A stretch of 64,000 nucleotides of DNA from Zygaena filipendulae (taxonomy: Eukaryota; Arthropoda; Insecta; Lepidoptera; Zygaenidae), in assembly GCA_907165275.2 (NCBI GenBank), contig OU015672.1, forward strand, positions 1,346,501-1,410,500, read 5' to 3'. The notes beneath the pieces were generated by a model. The model searched no databases, was not told the DNA's origin, and was given only the letters and a program-made list of their open reading frames with translations. The position numbers and the translations under genes are program-made. Each line of letters starts with the position of its first letter. Within the stretch, counting starts at the first letter, position 1. This document shows, piece after piece, positions 42,862 to 52,215 of this stretch.

Positions 42862-45800
42862 CTACTTGGGCGGGCGCGCGTACGGCGAGGCGCGCGCGTG
42901 CCCCGCGTGCTGCAGGCCGCGCGCGTGCCCCGCGTGGTGCAGCCCGCGCGCGTGCCCCGCCGCGTGCTGCGCGCCCCCGCCGCCGCCCCCGCCCTGGCGG
43001 CGCGTGCCCACGTCGCGCGCCTTGTACTCGCGCTCCTCCTTGTAGTAGGACGGCGGCTCGTCGTCGTAGTAGCTGCGCTCGTGGCCGCGCGGCTCGTAGT
43101 AGAAGTCCTCGGGCGCGCCGCGGGGGCCGCGCGTCTGTCGGGCGGATGTCGGCGGTGGTTGATATGCCGGATGTCCGTATCCGCGGATATCCGGGGGAGA
43201 ATAAAGATCCGTATCCGTTAGTTTTTGGCGGATCTTTTACCTTAGAGTTTTTATTACATAAATGAAATTCTATAATAATATAATGATGATCAGATAACAA
43301 TAAAAAAAGTCCACGCAATGCAAGTCGAAATAATATGTCCTGTCAAGCAAATATAGATGGTCATTAAACCCGGTTATTGGAAGTAAACTCGATAACCGGG
43401 TTGATTGCCCATATGTATGTATATAAAAACGTCAAAACATCGGTGTCAGTGACTTTGAAACAATAGTTGACATTGAACTACCTTTTCAAGGTTACGGCAG
43501 CGATATCGAGAGTAAAAAAGTTAAGATCCGTACCCGCTAATCTTGACTCCAAATATCCGTATTCGGACCAGTATCCACAGATATACAACACATGTCAACA
43601 CGTGTACATACAAGCCGGCCGTCTTTACTTGTGGGAAAGTACTTGAATCAGGTTCATACGTATGGAGTGTCACCGGGCTGCTGTCACACTCACCGGCGGC
43701 TCGGGCGCGTACGGGTCGTCGTAGTAGGACGTCTCCATGGCGGTGCGCGCCCTGTCCAGGATGCTGATCACCTTCGCCTTGGGCGGCGCGCGGGCCATGG
43801 GCGGCGCGGGCGGCATGCGCGGCGCGCGGCCCGGCGGCGCGCCCGCCCGCTGCCCTGCGGCCAAACGCGACGTCGCGGTCAATAGACATTCATTGTTGTC
43901 GTTTATTTATCCTAAATTGATGAGGCTAAGAGAACATGGCCCATACTGCCAATTCTGATACTGTACGTTGAAAAAACATCTATCAGATCGTTGGAGTCTC
44001 GGCGAGTTTATAGTCTGTTTTTTTATATAGGTTGAGCTAAATGTTAGGAATCGTGTGCCCCCAGAAGAATTGAATTAAAGTCTGAGTAATAATATTATAT
44101 TACAGTAATGACCAGGTTATAGAATCCATATTAAATGTATTATATCCAATATTTTGGAACTCACCTCGCCATAATATTTTGTTTAACAATCCTACTAATA
44201 TTATAAATGTGAAAGTGTGGATGTTTGGATGTTTAGATGTTTGTTACTCAATCACGCAAAAACGGCTGAACGGATTTGGATGAAATTTGGCACGCACGTT
44301 GTCAGGGGTACAGAGAAGGATATAGGGTACTTTTTATCCCGGAATTCCCGCCGGAACTCCGAAATTACCGCGGGTGAAACCGCGGGGCACAGCTAGTATA
44401 AAATAAATGAGAGTTTAGAAGATTTTGTTACTAGTAATTAATATTGGAAGTAACTCAAACACATGTTTGTAACTTTGTACCTACTCATGATAAAAACCAA
44501 GGTTTCCAATCAAAAAATTCTAAAGAAAACACTTCCAAATTAAAATAAACATGTGGCAACATTAAGCTGTAAATGCGAACCAGTCCTCCCCTCCTCCCCT
44601 TGGTGCATGTGCATGTGCATGCACGTATTTTGACGGGAAATATTGTTCCCTAGTGAATAAAGAGACTTGAATCACATAAAACACCACTCCCGCGTCGAAT
44701 ACATTATATTGAACACATATCGATACTAGCATGCTCGCGTTACGTTTATCAGTTGTCACCTCGGGGTATATGAAGGGAGACCCTTAATCCTACTAATATT
44801 ATAAATGTGAAAGTGTGGATGTTTGGATGTTACTCAATCACGCAAAAACGACTTTACGGATTTGGATGAAATTTGGCATGCACGTTGTCAAGGGTACAGA
44901 GAAGGACATAGGGTACTTCTTATTCCGGAATTCACGCGGAAACTCCGAAATTACCGCGGGTGCAACCGCGGGGGTCAGCTAGTAATAGATAATATAGCAA
45001 GAGAGGTACAAATGCATGTTTTTTGCTCGAGTAGAATTGTTTGGCTCTTGTTCGTTATGGCAGAGGTGCAAATAGATGTTTTGCTCCAGTAGGATTAGCT
45101 ATTGGTTCGAATGTTGGAATTTATGAAGCCGTGTCACTGTTAGCCGTCATTTTAATAAGTAGTGTGATAAGATATCGATTGATGGTGTAGCTTAATTTTT
45201 TTATATTTTTTTTTAGAATTGTATGAAGGAATTCTTGTCAACGTGAGGCGGTAGAACCGCTTGTTAAGGTCCATTTATATCTACAGACATTGAGTGTACC
45301 TTTACGCAGAGAGGGTTCGATTCCCACCTGGGCTACCAGGGCCACACGGCACGGCTAACAATTATTACTGTTATTGCCATTTTCCACAAAAAGACTGCAG
45401 GCGTCGGTTTTCGTCTTTCGATGCGATTTCTTTCAGTATTTTTAATGTGTTTGTGTGTTGAAAGCTGCTCTACACTCAAACCGAGAAGTTTTATCATCGA
45501 AAACTAGAGTTTTACCCTCGAATAATGTTTGGTGTACAGGCAGCACCAGGAATACGTTTCTGACTTATTGCAGTAGTAATGAAGTTCAACGACTGGCAAG
45601 TGTTTACATATTTGTGATGCGGACTGTACCGGGATAGAAAGATATCCCATATATTTAACCAAGATGCAAGACGCATACCAAGCATCACTCAAATCCATCG
45701 CGAAGAGATTTAATGACTTCGAGTATATTTGAATAGGTTTAAGACCATCCAGTTTGGGAGCCATTTTAAAAAAAATCTAAACAATCACTGAACGATTACG

Positions 45801-48800
45801 CAAAATGAATAAGCATGCCTTGGCTTGTAGCTTTATGTTACAGAGAGATGTTTCAGGTTACTTTGGGTGGATTAGGTTACAAGAATATATAGCTAAGGTG
45901 GCTATAATGTAACATCTGTCACCACACATTAACTTTACTTATGGTTAGATTTTCATAGTTTTATTTATGGTCCACAGGGAACAGTATTCCCCAAAGTAGG
46001 TATTATAGAAATTGATGACAGTCGGTTACCATGCAGATAAAATAAAAACGTTTCGGAGTTGGTTTGAAAATCTTCTCGGCTTGGGTGTACAGCTTGGGCC
46101 GGATGTTCGTTCGTTAGATATATATAAGAAAGGCACCTTCTCTAATAATGGGGTCCCCGTACGAGTAGGAACGTTTCGTGACGGTGCAAGCACTGTACTG
46201 CACATTGGGGTGGCCGCCCGGGCTCCGTAGGAGCGGCGGACGCTTCGCGAGGCCATCTGGTGGGACAACCGGCATTTCCTTTAGCACCCAGCCGCGGTCC
46301 GAGGGCGAATCCCCACTCGACACAAAACCGCCCCCATCCTGCATCGATACCCCTCTCCCCACATAATATATCGATACGCGCAAATTCGCGGTACGCCCGT
46401 TACAAGAAACTAGCGCCCGAATGCTATAAAAAATCATATTTGTATTTGATCAAAAAACTAGCCAACTCTTTTTTTGTGGGATTTAACAAAAAAAAAAATT
46501 CTATTAAGTTGCAATGCTGCAGAGAATTTATCATTAAAAATACTATTTATTCATCGATTTTTTGTTAATTTTTTTTTTTTTCATAGCCTTTGGCGCTAGG
46601 TGGAAGCTTGGTGGTAGCTTAGTATAGGTCTTCTTTAGTTTATGGCTATACCGATCAGCCGTGACAGAGTGTATGCATGGGAGTCCGTTATCGATGCAAG
46701 AGCGGTTGAATTTTGTTTTGCGCGAGCGGAATTGGCCCTCGGATCGTTCGACTCGGGCGTTGACTGGAGCGCGTGGAAAGCGAGCGTTAGGTACGTTATG
46801 CATCATCGATGTACAAAAACCCCAAGATGCACAGTCGCTTGCAAAATATGGCACACGAGAAAGTAGCATTCAAAGAAAATGTCAAAAGATTACAAGGGCT
46901 GACGAGGGACGACGATCTTGCGTAAGTTGTTTTTAACGTTGGGCGTTTTTGCGTCGCTGTCTGTGTGTCTTGGGTTTTTTTTAATCGATTTCCAAAAAGG
47001 ATGAGGTTCTGTGTTCGGTTATTTTTATATCAATGTTTTGCATTTCGGAAGAAGAAATCCCATTCTGCTTGATTTTAGCCTTTCCTCAATATAGGCACCT
47101 CCTTGATAAACCAGAGTAAAGCATCTGAGCCTCCTCAGAAATTCTGCTCCGAATCATAGATAAGATAATAGACACCCATCGTGTGAAAGAAGAGGAAAGA
47201 CTGATGGATGGATGTTAGAGTGAATATAAAATCTGCTGAAACTTTACTGAAAATGAGATTATAATAGGTTTTTGACCAGTGGAGGTCGTAGGGAGTGGAC
47301 GCCTGTCGCGTTATTTATTCAATATTTTTACCACCATTCAGCAGCCATTTTGTTTTCCAAGAAAGAAGCTGGCTTTCGAAAGGTAATCGCGTTTTATCTT
47401 GGGGAACAATCTAATACTATCTTTGGCGTTTCGCCATAATTACTTTAATTGCTAAAAATAGGTGCATTGGCAAAATTAAATGCGATAAATCGTGATAGAT
47501 TGCCGTAATTAGATCTAGAAGAGATTACAATAGTAATAATAACTTAATCTACATTATAGGAATTCATATAACATTATTATGAGTTAGGGGTAGTACCTAC
47601 TATCCATACACTCAAGTCAAACGCCGCCAGCTATCGTTAGTTTTTTTTCTACCTAGCCTGTGTATATTGAATATTAAATGTGTTTAATGTTAAGTGTATT
47701 TATTAGGTGTAGTTGAAAGTGTTATTTATTTTTAGTTTTGTTGTAACAACTATTGAGTATAATTTTTTTGTGTAACATGTCGAGTTATTTTTTATTTTGT
47801 ATAACCTAGTGAAGGCAAAAGCCAAATTTCTGTAGCCAGTGGAGGTCTATAGACACTGTATATACTTTTGAAAGATAGGTATAAAAAAAGAATGAAAATC
47901 ACTCCACATCCATAAACTAAAGAAACATAACTTTTAACCATTATTAAAAAAAATAAAAAAGAAATCAAGGCTATAGATGGGCAATCAACCCGGTGTTTGG
48001 GTATGACGTCTTTTACGGTCTTTTTTCGGGTTTAAACCCGAAAATGGCAGTCTTTTATCCGGCTTAATCCGAAGCATCAGGTTGATAGCCCATCTATAAT
48101 CAAGGAACCGCCAGTGTTATGTAGAGCTGCAGTAAAAAAAAAGTTCAATGTAAACCAACCTCTATCGAATATTTCCCTCATCTGTGGATGCCTCATCATG
48201 TCGTTGGGCTCCGGAATGAGGTATTTCTTGACTTCGGCCAGGGCGTACGCGATCCTGGCGTGCGCCTCGGCCGGCGGGGCCAGCGCCGACACCTCCACGT
48301 GCAGCTCGTCAGTCAAATGTGAGTATTTGGGGTCCAATGAGTTCCTTAGCTCCTCTTCTTTTTGTCTGCAACAGTCGTTTTAACTGTTTACACTTTGGTA
48401 AGGCAAATATAATTCATTGGGTACAGATAAAGGTCTATTTATATCTACAGACATTGTGTGTGCCAGGCATATTCCGTCTCAGAAAAAATAATATTCTCCT
48501 ATACAGGGCCCTCATTCGCTATGACCATAACGCGTCACGCTAGGATAAGGCGCCACTTAAATTGCTTTTCCCTCGTGTTCAAGGAAGTTTCACTTAGGAA
48601 TGTTGTTGGTCATAGTGAATAAGGGCCCAGTATTAACGTATCTATCGTGCAAACGCAGATAGACACGGGCCAGTATTCGCAGAAAGAATATTTTGTCTTG
48701 CTGTTCATTTCTGTATGTGTCTGTGGCTGCATGTCGAGCAGGGTTAATAGAGCATCATAGAGCATCGGAACCATGCAGACGTTTTTTGTATAACTAAAGG

Positions 48801-51181
48801 TGTATGTTAGTTTTTTCCCACATTTTTCTCTTGGCACGTGTCTGGCACTCTCAATGTCTGTAGATATAATATAAATGGACCTTAAAACACCATTTCACAG
48901 CAATGTTGGTGTAGTGGTAAGTGGTGTCACAGGTTTGATCGTTGCATATCAGTGTTTATTGTAAGTGGGTGTTTAGTATGTATTTACTACTTACAAAAAC
49001 AAAATATGTATGTATCTATCCATTTTATGTATTGTATCATTTGTCTGGTAGATACTCATAGTTAAGATCTGCTTAGTTTGAGACAAGGGGGTGCTGTATG
49101 ATCTCAGAATTATAAGAATTATTATTAAAAACGCTCCAATATATCAAGGTCATCAGCAGTACCTTAGAGAAGGAAAACGCAAGAAGGGCGTCAATTAAAG
49201 AGATGGGAGGATGAAATAGGGGCGGTAACAGGAAAAATCAGGACAAGGATAGCCCAAGATAAAATGGAAAAGGTTGGAGTAGGCCTTTGCCAAAGGGCAC
49301 TCAGATGATAAGCTGAAGAAATATGTGGAAGAACTATTAAAATTGTAAAAATATATCAAGCCTGGTGGTACACCTATATTAATTAATTAGAAACTCACAA
49401 ACTTTCGCTCTTTACAATATAAAGAATTATGGTGAGTGAAATTCCATCACCCAAACTTGAGTGAAAAATATGTGTATATGTGTAATATAGGGAGGGTCAT
49501 CACCTGTCTCTCATCGATCCACGTCCAAGCACTGCCATTTTGCACATAGTCTCCTCTTGAAGTAGCTTCATGGTGTTCCCCTTTGGTCCAAGAAGTTTTC
49601 CGACGAAATTAAACTGTGGAACAAAAGACTTATTTTACCTTAACAGAAAAAGAACAGCTGCATTTTTGTTCTTGGAATACTTCATCCATGCAGGACATAG
49701 GCATCATTGTATGAATACATACAGCAATAACTATTTTCAAATCTAGTCAATAATTTAGAGGTCAATGAACTCACTTAGGTGAGTTGCCTAACCTCATGAG
49801 TTCATACTTAGTCCATTTACTGTTTCAAATTAATGAAAGAATACTTAGATCACCTTATCTATTAAAGTTTAGGCATGAGGGCTCTTCATTTCATAACTTT
49901 TTATAACTATACCTCATGCAAGACTTCAATTCAAAGTATCACTATAATTTTTTTGAATTTAGTAAAAAAATTTATCTAATATTTTACAAATCTACATGGT
50001 GGACTGGAAATTGAAACTTAGTCTCCTAGCATATAGGTAATCGTTTTTGATTAAATCATAATCTAAATGTATAAAAGTTTCTATCTGCAACTTCCGGGGA
50101 TGCAGAAAACTCTGGTAACAGCCTGTATTATGACAGACACTAACCATGTTGCATATAACATAATGTAAAAGCAAGTTTTATCAGTCACCTATGCTGATCT
50201 TTAAGATATGGTACAATATTGTATGTAAATGCAATTAATTAATGTTAAAAGCAGAGTTATTTTTTTTGGGGCAACTTACTTTTTCTTTGGTGAAGGCGGG
50301 ACGTATTAGTGTTGTTATTTTATACACTAGCTGTTCCCCAGTTTCACCCACTGTATTTTTGGAGTTCCCACGGGAATTCCAGGATAAAAAGTACCCTATG
50401 TTCTTCTCTGCTTAGCCGTGCAAGTGTAACAAACAAAGAAACTCGCTTTCACATTTATAATATTAGTTAGGATTAGAGTGTGTCCTTGTTGTTTACCATA
50501 ATATTTAAGTACACCTATATTTTAAGGAATTATTAAAACTCGCCTTAGGATGTTCTTTTATGGGCACCAGAACTTTGACTGTGACTTTAACAGGTTTCTC
50601 ATGACATACATCCATATATTTGGCATCTCTCAACGGTATCCTTCCAGATGCTTGGACTTTTGCCACTTCTGTAAATGATGGTTTGTAATGATTGTTATTA
50701 TTATTTCATATAAGGGAAACAGACAGCTACAATATTATTAAATTGAATTTTATTAGGTAGGTATATACAATAAAAATAAAACAATAAATGATGTGATGCA
50801 CAAACATGAATAAATTCAAAAAATAGAGCGTTATTTAATAGAACAAATTAAACTACACAATCTTATCAATTACCAACATAACCTATACATACATGTAACC
50901 TAGTAATTTTTACAGAAATGTATAAGTTAAAGTAGGTGGGTACATACGAAAATGCGTATCTTACCTTGATCAATAAGTTTCGACGAAATTGGGAACTTCG
51001 CATTGCTTAATTTTATTTTCTCACTCAACAATTCTCTCATGTATTCCCCGGCTTTTTCATTTAACTTGAGTCCCTCCTCGCCATCTTGGGGCTGCTCGCT
51101 TTCATTTTGGAACTCTTGCTTCGCGTTATTACGTTTAAAATCACTACTGTTGTAGCCATTTTTGTCGTATTTTTCAGCCAT
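42862..51181 (-). CDS. STAR-family KH RNA-binding protein (Sam68/KHDRBS-like)
   Basis: A complete six-exon gene on the minus strand: 50965-51181, 50544-50668, 49504-49613, 48160-48365, 43694-43854, 42862-43134, 363 aa. Phases match at every junction. Residues about 35-70 form the QUA1 dimerisation segment ([18 protein letters not shown]). The KH domain follows, with [20 protein letters not shown] and the GPKG loop (about 123-126), then [20 protein letters not shown] and the C-terminal KH/QUA2 part ending [11 protein letters not shown]. The tail is Pro/Arg-rich, then Tyr-rich ([32 protein letters not shown]) and ends in Gly/His/Ala repeats, as in Sam68-type proteins, where it is a target of tyrosine kinases. 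The family binds UA-rich RNA and regulates splicing in the nucleus. Intron 2 has a GC donor (AAG|GCGAGT). Exons 5 and 6 are very GC-rich. Introns 3 and 4 are loaded with transposons. Insect relatives are kep1 and the qkr genes; I cannot choose a symbol. Confidence 0.93.
43145..43690. repeat. Repeats in intron 5 of the Sam68-like gene
   Basis: This intron carries two groups of TCCGTATCC-like repeats at its edges (about 43,175-43,235 and 43,525-43,580), partly inverted. In the middle is a hairpin, AACCCGGTTATTGG against CGATAACCGGGTT (43,367-43,402). The AACCCGGTT hairpin with ATTGCCCAT next to it recurs near 47,985. Confidence 0.55.
44190..44396 (+). mobile_element. Helitron-like repeat (complete, best copy)
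   Basis: A 207-base copy starting TCCTACTAATATTATAAATG and ending GGGGCACAGCTAG, between A and T. The 3' hairpin CCGCGGGTGAAACCGCGG lies 7 bases before CAGCTAG-type end sequence. It lies in intron 4 (the long intron) of the Sam68-like gene. Confidence 0.8.
44788..44982 (+). mobile_element. Helitron-like repeat (complete)
   Basis: A 195-base copy very similar to the one at 44190-44396, starting TCCTACTAATATTATAAATG and ending GGTCAGCTAG, in the same orientation and 391 bases away in the same intron. Confidence 0.8.
44990..47980. other. Inner part of the long intron of the Sam68-like gene
   Basis: No gene is supported. One end of the 48431-48882 MITE family, TAAGGTCCATTTATATCTAC, occurs at about 45,265. 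A tRNA-like box B (GGTTCGATTC, about 45,309) suggests a SINE scrap. The AATCGATTTCCAAAAAGGAT repeat begins near 46,982. ORFs at 46,012-46,230 and 46,543-46,936 overlap on several frames, and none shows family features. Confidence 0.45.
48431..48882. mobile_element. Harbinger-type MITE with TAA duplication
   Basis: The ends AGGTCTATTTATATCTACAG and the inverse of TAGATATAATATAAATGGACCT match over about 40 bases, through GACATTG and TGCCAG. TAA is duplicated at 48428-48430 and 48883-48885. A 3 bp TAA/TTA duplication is characteristic of PIF/Harbinger. A second element (48504-48630) is nested inside. It lies in intron 3 of the Sam68-like gene. Confidence 0.75.
48504..48630. mobile_element. Small nested MITE with TA duplication
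   Basis: A 127-base foldback with ends CAGGGCCCTCATTCGCTATG and the inverse of CATAGTGAATAAGGGCCCAG, flanked by TA (48502-48503 and 48631-48632), as in Tc1/mariner-type insertions. Confidence 0.75.
48890..49130 (+). mobile_element. tRNA-derived SINE
   Basis: It starts with a tRNA-like head: box A TTGGTGTAGTGGTAAG (about 48,904) and box B GGTTTGATC (about 48,932). The body ends in the lepidopteran-type tail GTCTGGTAGATACTCATAG and TCTGCTTAGTTTGAGAC. It has no poly(A) run. It directly follows the Harbinger-type MITE. Confidence 0.65.
49150..49350 (+). pseudogene. RTE-type retrotransposon 3' fragment
   Basis: One frame reads [18 protein letters not shown], then [10 protein letters not shown], the C-terminal signature of RTE-type polyproteins. 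It stops at 49,300 and the frame beyond is decayed. It lies in intron 3 of the Sam68-like gene. Confidence 0.65.
50327..50472 (-). mobile_element. Helitron-like repeat, internally deleted
   Basis: This reversed copy starts CTAGCTGTTCC and ends ATAATATTAGTTAGGA. The middle is shortened after TATGTTCTTCTCTG. It lies in intron 2 of the Sam68-like gene. Confidence 0.7.
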
Positions 51182-51307
51182 TATTAGATGAAAACACAGT
51201 CAAAACTATATATGAATAATCTTTTCCAATCAAAACGATAACTACACTACGATAACTTTCGATCGGCGTCAGTAAATTGTTTATTTTCCCCGGAAAGAAA
51301 TCCCAAA
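51182..51307. promoter_or_regulatory. Likely promoter region of the Sam68-like gene
   Basis: This short stretch lies between the minus-strand start codon at 51181 and a plus-strand ATG in good context at 51308. ACTACGATAACTTTCGATCGG is repeated in part (CGATAACT twice). A shared two-way promoter is possible but unproven. Confidence 0.35.
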
Positions 51308-51403
51308 ATGGCGGCAAAGGCAAGCGGGCCGCTTTATGGACTATGGACACGCCCAGTAATCTTCAAGGAAAAATTTTGGTCCGTAGAGCAAAATGTTGCA
51401 TGA
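51308..51403 (+). CDS. Possible small ORF, 31 aa
   Basis: An ATG in a strong context (CAAAATGGCG) opens MAAKASGPLYGLWTRP and ends after SVEQNVA. It could also be a first exon spliced at the GTAATC at 51,355. I recognise no family, and no convincing second exon was found. It starts 127 bases from the Sam68-like start in the opposite direction. Confidence 0.25.
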   Translation: MAAKASGPLYGLWTRPVIFKEKFWSVEQNVA

Positions 51404-51763
51404 AGTTTACCTCCCCGCCCGAACCCGTGTGTCTCCCCTCAAACACCATTGTCAAGTGTCAACCCAATATCCAAAGAGAATATAAATCTTTGAACTCTAT
51501 GTAGTTTGTGGTTAACCCGTTTCTACCGTTTATAGGATATGTTCCAAAATGGACTGATACCACAGGCCCAGTGCTCCCAGTGCCCTGAATAACTTTCAGC
51601 ATACTGCCGCAGTGCCCGCAGTAGGCGGTATGACGTCATAATCGTCGCCAAACCCGATGGAGGGGCGCGTCATTTTAGCTTAGATGATCTCTACCTACCT
51701 ATTATATAAAAATATACTAAATATATTATACTGTAAAATTATTTTGGTGTACAATAAAGTGTA

Positions 51764-51820
51764 TTCTATTCTATTCTATTCTATTCTATTCTATTCTATT
51801 CTATTCTATTCTATTCTATA
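51764..51820. repeat. (ATTCT)n microsatellite at a repeat tail
   Basis: About eleven copies of the pentamer ATTCT directly follow GTACAATAAAGTGTATTCT, the 3' tail of a retroposed repeat. Upstream, GAGGGGCGCGTCATTTTAGC (51,660) and GATGATCTCTACCTAC also occur at 42,660-42,700, so they belong to a dispersed family. Confidence 0.75.
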
Positions 51821-51834
51821 TATTAATAAATATT

Positions 51835-52215
51835 TAGTGGAGGACTTTTGGCGGGATTAACAGAAATGGGTCTCAATTTTATTTCCTTGTTTTACAAATT
51901 AGTTTATGGCAACTAATATTGTGTGAATGTGGTGGATTTTGTATAATAGTCATCCATTAGTGATAAACAGTGTGCGGAAACAGTAAGATAACATAAAATG
52001 TTGCGTTCATCGGGAGGTTGTCGTTTTACTAATACAACTTCCCACGGAGCGTCCTAAGTTGCTATTAAGGCTCAACTGTGAAGAGTTGCTACCAAAAGTT
52101 CCGGTAAAGCATCAAAATGCATCCCACCAATAACTTCAGAAGAAGAAAAGTACAACTGAATTGGCTGTATGGACTCAGATTCCTGTGCCTTCTCCAAAGG
52201 AGTAAATTTAAACAA
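51835..52215. repeat. Dispersed repeat, second long copy
   Basis: Collinear with 465-860, including GACTTTTGGCGGGATTA, AACAGTGTGCGGAAACAGTA, ACTTCCCACGGAGCGTCCTA and AAGTTCCGGTAAAGCATC. It holds no gene. Confidence 0.65.

Noticed and set aside
42754..43265. Long plus-strand ORFs rich in Arg and Ala
   Set aside because: They are shadows of the GC-rich last exon of the minus-strand Sam68-like gene, whose own frame gives a family-like Tyr-rich tail and exact splice phase.
45300..45330. tRNA gene from the GGTTCGATTC box
   Set aside because: Only the T-arm region is present; no acceptor or anticodon stem can be drawn.
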